Shown here one piece after another: positions 34,885-46,100 of a DNA stretch of 64,000 bases. The position numbers were made by a program, and so were the translations under genes. This DNA comes from Strongylocentrotus purpuratus (Eukaryota > Echinodermata > Echinoidea > Camarodonta > Strongylocentrotidae), in contig NW_022145596.1 in assembly GCF_000002235.5 (NCBI RefSeq), positions 30,620,640 to 30,684,639 of the forward strand, given 5' to 3'. Within the stretch, counting starts at the first letter, position 1. Each line of letters opens with the position of its first letter. Below the pieces are notes generated by a model. It was given only the letters and a program-made list of their open reading frames with translations. It ran no database searches and was not told the DNA's origin.

Positions 34885-35385
34885 TAATAATATGACCTAT
34901 ACATCTATCTTATGGTGGAGGGTAACTTGTTTCCTGTCTAATGATACCTTATTTATAATTATTTTGCTTCGGATGAATGAGCATCAGGGATTTCAATAAG
35001 TGCCGTCAAAATCTATATGTACCAGGTTTATTCTGATGCACCGAATATGGGTCAGGCAATATGCAAGCGTTACTTTGGTCTTTATAAATCCTTCTAAATG
35101 TTTAGACCTGATTAGTGCTTTTCAGTGCTTCATTGTTTGAAGTGATTCAAGGTTTCTAAGCTTTCACTTGATCTTATTTCAATGCACATGATCACCTTAA
35201 AATAGTTTTACCAGCCTTGTAACATCTTATCTCATGATAAAATCTCACTTGTCCATTGCATCACTTCACAGGGTTAAAAGCCATCTTAGGTTCAAGTAGA
35301 GCATACCTACCTATAGCTAAATACAAACAATGCGGTTCTGTATTTATGTTTTAGGGTTTTCACTTATTTCTTGAATGACATTATG

Positions 35386-35390
<5 letters not shown>
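34885..35390. other. Unrecognised spacer sequence
   Basis: No gene or repeat recognised by eye. Confidence 0.35.

Positions 35391-35437
<47 letters not shown>
35391..35437. repeat. (TA)n microsatellite
   Basis: About 23 uninterrupted TA units. Confidence 0.95.
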
Positions 35438-35441
<4 letters not shown>

Positions 35442-35577
35442 AGTCTTGTTATGGATAGTAGAACTGAATATAGAAGCCAAAATATTATTTTCATTTTTCA
35501 CTTCAGTTATCTGTCCGTCTAAGTTTACTCGTATATTTTTGTAGCGAGGAATGTTTGTATCAGATCGGAAGGAAGTT

Positions 35578-35705
35578 CCCAAATTTGGGGATGCTTACAA
35601 TTGAAATAGTTTTTCATTGTGATTTTACTCTAAAGAATCTATTCAACAAACATGTTTGTGACCTTTAACGCACCCACGCTCCCTAGGTTACTATCAGCGA
35701 TCTTT
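35578..35705 (+). repeat. Direct repeat unit, copy 2
   Basis: Matches 34455-34620 (GATTTTACTCTAAAGAATCT, CAACAAACATGTTTG, CACCCACGCTCC). Confidence 0.6.
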
Positions 35706-35739
35706 TTTTATATATTTTTTTTTACTCACTTTGTCACTA

Positions 35740-35925
35740 TGATTCTATTATGTACTTAAATTTCCTTAAATATGTTCACTTATTATAACTTGCATATTTG
35801 TTTGTAAATTGTATTCCATTGTTTTATATTCTGTTCTAATTATATGTAATCACGGCCTCACTGAAAAACAGCTTTTGCTGAATGCGGGCACAATTATTGT
35901 ATTTGTTTTTGACCGTGAATAAATA
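35740..35925 (+). mobile_element. CR1-type LINE 3' UTR
   Basis: CACTGAAAAACAGCTTTTGC followed by TGAA forms the short hairpin seen at CR1/L2 3' ends, and the sequence ends GTGAATAAATAAAATA. Only the UTR is left. Confidence 0.6.
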
Positions 35926-36192
35926 AAATATATCATACCATACCAAATGATTTTTTTGTTGTACAACTTAGAAGCGTGAACATCATTACAAATCATTTCA
36001 ATCAAGGTACGCTTCCTTTCAGAATGTTCCTTTCAAACGTACTTTTCTTTCTTCTTTTAACCTTGTTACAAGCCAAGCCGCATGAAATGTCGTATTTACC
36101 TACGATACTGTGACATATAATAAAGAGTGTGCCAGTCCGTATATTATGGTATGGTAGGAAATAGATTTGTGTGGTTTCCAGCCAAATTCGCT

Positions 36193-36195
<3 letters not shown>

Positions 36196-36247
<52 letters not shown>
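36196..36247. repeat. (TC)n microsatellite
   Basis: About 26 uninterrupted units. Confidence 0.95.
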
Positions 36248-36249
<2 letters not shown>

Positions 36250-36349
36250 CGTTAAAAACATGAGTAAACCCATATTGTTAATTAACGTAATATAAACTAA
36301 GAAGAAGAACAACAAAAAAACAGTGCAAAAACTATGTTTTTAATTTAGA

Positions 36350-37799
36350 TAAAAAGAGTCGTAAGGCTGCGAGCAAGGTTAATTGTAAAATCGTTTAATG
36401 TCGGGTGATGAGTTTGTCTTCAAACTAACATAGAGAGCCTCCTTCCTTCATGATGTAATAATCATATAATTATTTCATGGCATGTCGCTCATATCATCAT
36501 CTAGGCAGGGAGGAGCAGGCATTGTTCCAGTAAAATAACCTCCAGATTTGTTTAAGTTTTTTTATAAGTGAATACCATTTACAATTGACATATATCATGT
36601 TTAGCTATACTTATAAGTTTACTTTGTTGCTAAGTTATACTGCAAATAAGTTTTAAAATTATGTTTATGATTAAGCAAACAATATTGAAAACGTTTATTT
36701 TATTCAATTGTATGTTATTGCTTGTAATACACATTTGGAGAAACAAAACTTTTTGTTTTAAGTGTGTGCCTGTGTGTGTGTGTGTGGGAGGTGGGTTGCA
36801 TGACTTGATGATACATTTATTGGAATAATTAGCATTGGATTCTTTAATCAGTCATTAGAAAAGATGTTGATGTTGATGTGGCAGCTGAACAAAGCCAGGT
36901 ATATACCAACACGGCGTCTCATTCTAAAAACTCAGCACAGAATTCTTTAAAAAGCAATATCAGTTTATACAGAGCCATCAATTACAGCTGGTTTAAACAA
37001 AAATCAAATAGAAACTTCATGTGTATGCAAAATACCGTGTAAACAAAGACTAATCTTTGTTTTCTTTTAAATCCTCTTGAATTTCAGTGATACAAAGCAA
37101 TACGTAACTGTTTCACAACTATTAATTTGACATGTTGTGGTTGGCCTACTATTCAAAGACTTTATTGGAGCGTTGAATCAGTAACGTTCGCTTCCTGTCC
37201 ATAGAACGTAAATACTGTTCTTCTTTTATATTTCGATTCTTTAAATGAATGCAGTAAAGGAACAGTTTTCCCACATCCGTATTGATTTCATAGAAAAACA
37301 TTTGAGATTCAACAAAATATTATTTTTGCTTGCCCCAAACCCTGAAACAATTTTTGTTAAGACCTGCCTTCCGATTCCTTACTACTTGTGCTTTAAATTA
37401 AAAGAGAAATATTTACACAATATAATTCGTAGCACAAAATAATTATGAAGACACTTTTTTACTTGTCAAGCATCATTTGTAAGACTTTTGTTTTCTTATT
37501 TTGCCCTCGCTGCCTCTTTTTTATTTTGTTATGTTTGTATATAGGCCTATATTTAAAGTATACTATAATTATCATATAACATATGTATGTACGTATGTAA
37601 TGTTATGGTATCGCATCACACATCTCACATCTCACTCGTCCATTGCACATTGCAGATATAGACCGGTAGTGTAAAATTGCGGTTCATTGGTTTTGGGTGC
37701 AAAATATCCATTCAATATTGTTTAAATATAGCCTTCAGAGGTTTAGATGACAATACCTCAACCTAAATTCGCAAAAAAGCAAAATATATACCCAAATGT
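36350..37799. other. Unrecognised spacer sequence
   Basis: AT-rich; a (TG)n run at about 36769-36786 is the only recognised feature. No gene seen. Confidence 0.4.
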
Positions 37800-38069
37800 T
37801 TAATGTTGAAGTGCATTCATGATATCTACCCAGGCCGGATCGATATAATAATAAGTCAAGAAATATTTGTTCACATGATTGGTAATAAGATCTTCCATTT
37901 CAGTTTTTGAGAGGGGGCGTTTCCAAAACTGTTCTAGACCTTTAAGTTGTGTAAGGTGCATACAGTATTTGTCTCTAACAGCACGTGAAAAATTAAAGGT
38001 TAAATAAGAGCTTCTTGCCAGCATTCGTTGCTTCAGCCCAAAGTCGGTACAAGAGGATTTCGACAACAC
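37800..38069 (-). CDS. Unknown open frame, 89 residues
   Basis: An ATG-to-stop frame with a non-repetitive, protein-like composition: LARSSYLTFNFSRAVRDKYC, LKGLEQFWKRPLSKTEME, DPAWVDIMNALQH. I do not recognise a family. It points away from the plus-strand membrane-protein gene, 424 bp before that gene's ATG, and is not obviously present in the other arm. No splice context or polyadenylation signal supports it; it may be an exon remnant or chance. Confidence 0.25.
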   Translation of the reverse strand: MLSKSSCTDFGLKQRMLARSSYLTFNFSRAVRDKYCMHLTQLKGLEQFWKRPLSKTEMEDLITNHVNKYFLTYYYIDPAWVDIMNALQH

Positions 38070-38199
38070 TTTAGTTTAAAGGCATGCTACTCAGTCATCC
38101 GTTGCAGCAGAGAGAAACAGATTAGAAACTAAGCGAAGTTAAAAGAGGAATACTCTGAGGTAAAAGTGAGAATATTTGATGAGTGTAATGACAGAAGAG

Positions 38200-38492
38200 G
38201 ATATTTGTTTTAGTCTTTCATTCATTGAAGAAGAACAAAAGGATTGCGTACTCGATAAAGATAGCAACCAATCAGGATTCAGGAACTGAAAACGTATGAC
38301 AAATACGACAGGTATAAACCCTGTCAAAGTTACACTTCCTCGGCCGAGTTATCTGATCACCACACATAACCATCGATCGTTCACTACTAACATTTGCAAC
38401 ACTACGCTCAACTGTTCATCATCTTTTGTCAAAATCATCAAAAGTGAAATCATCTTAACTGAATAAAGTGGTGATACAAGAAATAATTCATC
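38200..38492 (+). promoter_or_regulatory. Upstream region of the right paralogue with CCAAT box
   Basis: AACCAATCA at 38266-38274 is conserved in sequence and distance to the ATG with the left copy. Downstream it shares CTCGGCC(A/G)AGTTATC, ACTACGCTCAACTGTT and CATCTTTTGTCAAAATC. A TATA box is not evident. Confidence 0.5.
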
Positions 38493-38567
38493 ATGGCGAT
38501 TATGCAAAGTTGTTGTTGTTTTTCTAACGTCAGGAGTGGTTCCATTGCCTGTGGTGTCTACTCATTA
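38493..38567 (+). CDS. Right paralogue, exon 1 (start)
   Basis: ATG at 38493, donor GTAAGT. Encodes MAIMQSCCCFSNVRSGS and the start of TM1; 18 of 25 residues match the left copy. Confidence 0.87.
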
Positions 38568-40080
38568 GTAAGTGAATCTTCTCCCTAGTGAGGAGAAACC
38601 TAATCGCAATAAGTGAATACATATTAAATGTTTCCTTCTCTCTTTACAAAAATCGAGTAATCACTATAAACGTGACACCTCTGGGGATTTCAAATGTAGT
38701 GAAAATGGAGTAAAAATTCCCACTTTTCCTTTTAGAAAGCACGTTAAAATAAGTCCTATGCAAGAAACCTCCAACTTTACTCCCGGGGGAGTGAAAAATA
38801 GTGAACATTCACTCTTTTTGAGAGAGTATAATTGTTGATATTTCTTGAAACTTGACCAGGCTTTCGTGTCTTCTGCCAAACTTTTTCAAATTGGATTCAG
38901 TACGTCATTTCCTTTTTGATATACCCAGTAAAAAAAAATCAGAATTGATTTTTGCGGTTATTTGAGATTTAATAGAGAATGTTTTCTTGTTACCCTGAAT
39001 ATCGACACCATGACAATAACAACAATTATAACATGAAATCTTCCCAACTGAATATAGAAGGATTAACCGTCTTCATACTTTTACATCATATGTTACACTG
39101 CTACAATCCACCCCTGAATGACCCGGGTATTACTTTCGGATTTTTCGATCAATTTATACAAATATCTGCGCCTGCATACACTGGAGCATAAAGCTACCAT
39201 GTCCAACTCAAAGTAGTTTTTAGCTACAATGGCCAGTTCGAATCATATTCGCAAAATACAACCTTCCCATGAGGTATTCTACAGCAGTGTGTAATACATA
39301 TAATACACTTTATATATATGTATGTATATATATACGCACAGGCGCCCACGCAGGGAGGGGGGGGGGGTTGGGGTCGAACCCTCCCCCCCCCCCCCTCAAT
39401 TTTTGTTTGTGTGTGTTTCGGAGGAAAACCCCTTAGCTTGCCACCCTACGTGCCTCTTTTAATATCCCTCGTCGGAAAATATGCGTTTCATAAGATCAAC
39501 AGAAGTCTTGGTTAAAATAAGTACCCCTCTGCTGTGAGTAGATCCGTGATTATACAAACATGACTGTCCCGCATAGAATTCCACTTGTCCGCAATCTGAT
39601 ATAAGTTTCTTGTATAAATATAACATCTCCCTTTTCCTTGCTCCAAGAATGTTTATTTTCCGCGTTTTATACGCTTTTTCTAAAGCCCTCTTTCATTCAG
39701 TGAATAAAATTTACGATTATGATACATAATGAGATAAATAATTTCAAATATGAAACCGATTCCACATCCTGTTGTACTTTTCTTACGTTTCCCTTCCCCA
39801 TCTTTATAACAATAGAACGCTCAAAGTATATGTTGCCTTTTTCCAAGGTCTTTTACTTACCGACATATGCTAATAGTTACTTTTCATCGGATTTAAAAAC
39901 TAATTACCGTCTATATGCAACAACGTTTTCTTGAACGAAAAGCAAAGCAAAACAAAAACAAACAAACCATTATTTTATTATGAGGATACCAAATACTTCG
40001 TATATATGTTTATACATGTTCTTACTTATTGTTTATTGCTGTTATGAATTTATGTTCAAGATTTTGTTATCAATATTACT

Positions 40081-40135
<55 letters not shown>

Positions 40136-43100
40136 TCATTATGTTTAACAGGGCCTCAGGAAGACCACCACTATTGGTAATAATGAGTCACCCTGTCTAA
40201 ATATCTACCACTGTAGAATTCCCCACAAAGACAATCAAAATAATAAACCGCTACGGTTAAAATCCCCCAAATTACAATGTCCCAATGACGTAAATCGATC
40301 ACGATTTCTATAGGATGTACAACATAAACCTTCGACATGGTAGGATATTTGTTCAATTACAAGTAAGCAAATGTGCAGGAAACCATATTTGCTTACTTAT
40401 ATTTGAACAAATATTATGTGTATTATTGACGTTCCGTTGTTTTCCTAAATTATTTGTGAATTGATATTAATGTTTGAATATGGAAAAACACCTCATTAGA
40501 GGCAAGGAGGAAAACAAATATTGAACGTGACCTTGAGGTGATGTCGTAACAGTTATTGTGATTATGTTATTTATTTTTACCGTCTATAATTTGCCAAGAC
40601 ATTGTAAAGAGTTTAATTGGCATTATAGGATATTTGTTTAAATATAACTAAGCTAATTGACTTCCTGCAAATTTGCTTAGTTATATTTAAACAAATATTA
40701 TGTGTATAATTGACGCTCAAATGTTTTGCTAAATTATTTGTGGAATTATGTTATTGTTTGAATATGGAAAAGGCACGGGCAGTGCTTTAAAAGGATGTCT
40801 CACGTTGCAGTCTACGTTCTCGTCGTGCAAATCGAAAAGTCCCTATTATATTGGACAGGACGCCACAAATATGCTTATTCATTGCCTCCTTAAAGATGCG
40901 CTCAAAATGAGGCTATCGATATGCGTGGGTACATGAACTTGAAATCGTTTGATGTCCGTCTGCACCGAAAGATGGCGCAATTAAAAAGTAATTACAGCAT
41001 AGGTACCGGCAGTGGTAGCGATGTTGGGAATTTACCCTGCCTTTACACTGAGTCTCGATTTTAGAATAATATTTGAAATACCGCAAAAGTCACACCGTGC
41101 CGCGCTGAGACCACACCTGAAATCACTGCAGTACTTGGCTGTAAGAAGTAACTGATATGATCTACGGAGGAATATATACATATCCTCGAATGAACACATG
41201 CCAAACAGTCCGTTAATTTGCTCCGTTTGAAATATCTAAAACCCCGTCTTAATTAGAAAATAAAGTCGCGGTGACGTCCGGACGACTATTTACCCACTTC
41301 CAATTAAGACGCGTCAATCAGGGTAACGTCCGGACGATATCGAGGCAAATCTCATCCTAGACGAGCTAGGGTGATAGGAGGGTGACATCCGGACGTCGAC
41401 CGGACGTCGTCCGGATGACTTTCTGATAAACGGCCTATTAAGACGCTCGCGGAATGTTACCCGGGAAAATTATGTCATCGCCGTGAAAAAATGTATACAA
41501 TATACCGTAATTTACATGTCAAGTACACAGCGCGCGCCAGCTGATCGCGATGAACACGTGGCGGTTGTTATGGTAACCTACCCGGGTGAGGTTTTTGCGA
41601 ATGGCTGGTGTCCAAAAGCTCACCACGTGTTTTACGATCAGACCCCCACTGTTTCTCATCCACATATCGCTTGGTAGAGATCGAAAAAGTTATATTAAAG
41701 GTAATACAAAGCTTTGTGAAAATTTGAAAATTGGGTGAATAATTATTCTTTACAATTTTGATATATTTTGATGCCTCTGTGGATGTATTATAAGCACTAG
41801 AAAATGTAGCCCCTAAAACACTTTTGCTTTCGAGAAAAATTGAATATAAAAATTTACCGGTGCTCCCGGTAAATTTTGATAAATTTTCAAATAGCGCCTA
41901 CGGCCGTACAATGTTAGCTGCGACCATGAAAATCTCAGAATATATAGTTGTGATATATAATTTCCAAATGGGAATAGCTAATCGGTCGATTTTAGTCAAG
42001 AAACATTGTTTTATAGCTTAATTAATATCTTGACCTTGAGAGGGAGCTTTACAACATAAAGAGTTTATTATTTACAATTTCATAACCTTAGACTCGATTT
42101 CAACAGCGACAACGATCACTGAATATTGTAGGATCGCATATGTTTCCGATATGTTCATTTTGAACCACAAGTTCATGACCCCATACCAAAACTTTGTATT
42201 ACCTTTAAGACGAGGCTTAATAGATAGTATGTAAAAACACTCCAGGTCCGTGCTACATTGGCCTATATATTTTGTTTACCATTTGTTGTTGTTATATCTA
42301 CTTCCTTATGGGTTGTACTCGGGAATTATTAAGTAGATCTGATTTTCGAACTTAACATTCTTCATTGTTTTATGTATTTAATTACAGATAACCAGCTGGA
42401 TCTATTTAGCGGTATGGGCCGTGAATTTGGGTGTGGCTCTCAATGTCTACACCATTCTAGATATTACAGGTAATTCACGCAGTTCACTGTCTCAATCTTA
42501 TTGATACAAAAGGAAACGGGACACTTGTCAAAGTAAAAGGGGCACCTATCAGATGTGAATTAGGGCACTTATAATAAATGAAAAGAGGCACTTATGAGGA
42601 AGGAGAAGGGGCAATTATTAGAAAGTAAAACAAAAATTGCACTTTTAAGGTACTTGAAACAGTGTGTTAGGCATTGTGCGATAGAGAAAAAAGAGAAAGT
42701 TAAAAGAAAAGAAGAGACCCCACCGAGTTCGATTACAATTAAGATATGTCTTGATTGGGTATATCACCCAGTCAAATGATAACATACTGTGTAGTTTTCA
42801 GTAATTTAGTTCGTTTAAATTTTCCACACGACAGAGGGTAGATTGAACATTATGGTAGTCTTTATACAAAAGTGGTCATGAAACCAACAGCATACGAGAT
42901 TGATATTTCGGTCTCGTGGGCAACTATAAGGATTTACTAGAGTAACTAGATATCGGTCTCGTGAGCTGTCAGTCTCCGGAGATTTCGTTCTACAGGGGTG
43001 TATCCTGTTATAGAAACTGTATACACTAGATACATCTTATTTTAATACTTTACTTCAAATTTACCCCTTTCGAGACAAGCATTCCATGTTCACGGTTTCA

Positions 43101-46100
43101 TAGTAATTTTTAGAAGAAGAAAAAAATGACCACTTTAGCCCTTCAAATATTACTGTCTCGAAAGGGGTAAAGATGGATCTTCCTCATGCTAATGATTATC
43201 GTATTTATTCTTACTTCTTTTCTTTTGTGATAATTCTTTAAAGGACCGGCTATAGATGGGAGCTATGCAGAATACAGTATTAATATTATCTCCGCATCTT
43301 TTCTTCTCATCGCATCCATTGTTCTCTTAGTGGGTGTGTCCCAGGTAGGTCCGAGAGACGAGTAACAGGTCTTATGAGAGAGCTAGAGAGAGAGAGAGAG
43401 ACACACACACACACACACATAGGAAGAGAGAGACACACACACATAGAAAGAGAGAAAGAGAGATAGAGAGAGAGAACAAAGAAAGGGAGGGAAAGAGAGA
43501 AAGAAGAGAGATATAGAGAAAAAAGGGGGAAGCAGGGAAGGGAGAGTGTTAAAGTATGGACCTAACAATAACATCCATGGTTAGAGTGACGGACATTGTG
43601 GAGGAGAGAGAGAGAAAGAGAGATAAAGAGAAGTAATTGGTGGACGAGTAAGAAGGGACTGTCGTGACACTAGTGTCCTTTGGCAAGCACCAATCTACAT
43701 TTGCCACTCTCCACCCAGGTTAAGGTAATCGGCTAAAACTGAGGTTGCACAGAGCCCTCGGGAATAACAGTGCACAAAACTGGATAAATACGACCGAGAA
43801 ATATAATGCGACCATAAATATAAAGATTATCAATAATTTGATAATAAATACGCAAAGATGGCACCAATTTTTTTCCGTTTTTTTTTTTTTTTTTTTTTTG
43901 GGGGGGGGGGGGGGAAACATTATTAATATTATTATTTTGTTTCGGTGTACAGAGTTTTTTTCCTTCGATATTCAGTTTTCTAATCACTGTCCCATCCTGG
44001 AACTCAAGTCATATATGGGATCGAAATGACAATACGTATTTCGTCAAAATTTATAGCATAATACAACGTTTTTTTCAACCGTTTTTCCGTGGCACCGTGG
44101 GGTGCTGCAAGACATCTTTAGGGATAACGCGAGAGAAATTTATAAATCAACGAATTATTTTGAAGTAACGTTGATTTCGTAAAAAACAAATTTCAGAAAC
44201 TGCCAGATTATGTTACAAGATGCCCGAATATCCTGATAATCGCTTATCGTGGTCTGCTAAAAAATGTTATATCATTACTACAATACGATCCTACTTATTC
44301 AACTATATTATAATTGTGTTCATAAGTGCATATCATTATTGTTATATCATCATTGTATCTATTTGTATTTCTGTTAATTCATGCATATTTATTCTTTAGA
44401 TTAATCATGTAATATATTATATAATTGATTGTTGAAAAGCGCATAAAGAATGTATTATTATGTGCTACATAAAAAGGACTTTATTACTATTATTATTATA
44501 ATCGAATATAGGATTTTTGTAAAATTTATGAACATTCGACATCAAGGTACCTACTACAGCATTTGATATTTATTCTTGCATGTTGATAACAACTAAACAA
44601 AAACTTTCATTTTTAAAATCGTAAATTTTTTTTTCTCACTCTCAACGCTCGCTCGCAAAATTTAGGAAGAAATATGCCCTTACATGTGTTTATGGAACTT
44701 GACATGTGCCAAAATGATACAAAATGGATATTCTGTGATGAATTTGGAATTGGAGTGACACGAAACTCTTTATTCCTTAAAAGGGTACCGTGAATAACAG
44801 AAGGTTGAAAAACGATGGCCTAATACATCATTCATATATCTCCTACCTTTAATTGCAATTGACTATCTCGGTTTGTTGTTCGTAGACAGCCTTCAGTCAA
44901 TTGCATTTGATTTGCAATCATTTATCAAATCTGAAAATGTTTTCGTTGATTTTATTAATTCCACAATATTTTTGATTGATGGCTGCTATTTCTATCTATT
45001 CACTTTGCAGGACATCAGGACGATGTTGATTCCTTACATGGTGGCGATCATGGCTATTACGGTTATCCAAGCCATTACATGGATTATTTTCTTCGTCTTC
45101 ACCGTAAGTGATCTTGTCCGTTGGCGTATCCAATGGGAGGGGACACTCCAACTGTTTTGGAATCTGATTCTTTGCTGAAAAGCACTTATTATTGTTACAG
45201 TGTGTGTTGCAGTTTATCAACTGTTCACAGGCGCGGGCAATGTTCCATCTCTATATTCGATTTGTCGCCCCCCCCCCCCCCCCTCCGGATAATTTTTATG
45301 TCCGATGTGTTTTTTTTTTTAGTTATACAGCATTATTCTTTTTGCTTGAGCTATACTCTATAATGCTTTATAACTTGTTTTAACATCCTACTCTGAAAAG
45401 CCTATACCGTGGGAGCGGGCAGCCCCTATCCATACCCACCCTCTCAAATTGTTCCCCAATTGTAAGAAACTGATGTCGCCATTGGCTGCAGCCTGGTCAA
45501 GGATGTTGAAGCTCCTAGATTGTGGGCAGGGGGTTAGTTTCGTTTTAATTTATATTGACAAATGTAACTACATGCAAAGTATACGCTGTACGCGTGCAAC
45601 AAAATCAACAAATACAAATACAAATATAAATATCGATACTTTTTAGGATATTTGGGTCAACCTTATATTCAATTAGAAGCTAATTAAGTTTATTATCATG
45701 GTTATTAACTTGGTCCTTTTTTTTTTCTTCTTTAAATAGTATCTAACTGGCAAAAAAGTAAAAATGAAAGCAAATTTTAGTCCATAAAACGATAATGAAA
45801 AATAAAATCAAAATAGCGTTGAGATATTTTTGTTCGTAAAAATGTTGTCAAGGAATAATTTCATTTAGCTCAAAGCAAGAGGGAAGCTTCTGCTACCTCC
45901 TTGATTCAAAGTTACACTAACCGCGACTCCTAAATGTTGTTGCGAAGACTTAACTACGAAAAGGATAACTCAACAGTTTTACTACAAAGAAGTTATATTA
46001 CAAAGAAGGTTGTACGCTTTGTATCTTTAAACAATAATATATTCGTTAACAAGTTAATTCCATGAACACGATAGTTTCCGTTGAATATGATTACCTCTAT

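Noticed and set aside
44873-45178. 101-residue frame reading through exon 4 of the right paralogue
   Set aside because: Only 45011-45103 is coding; flanks are intron with clear splice signals matched by the other copy.
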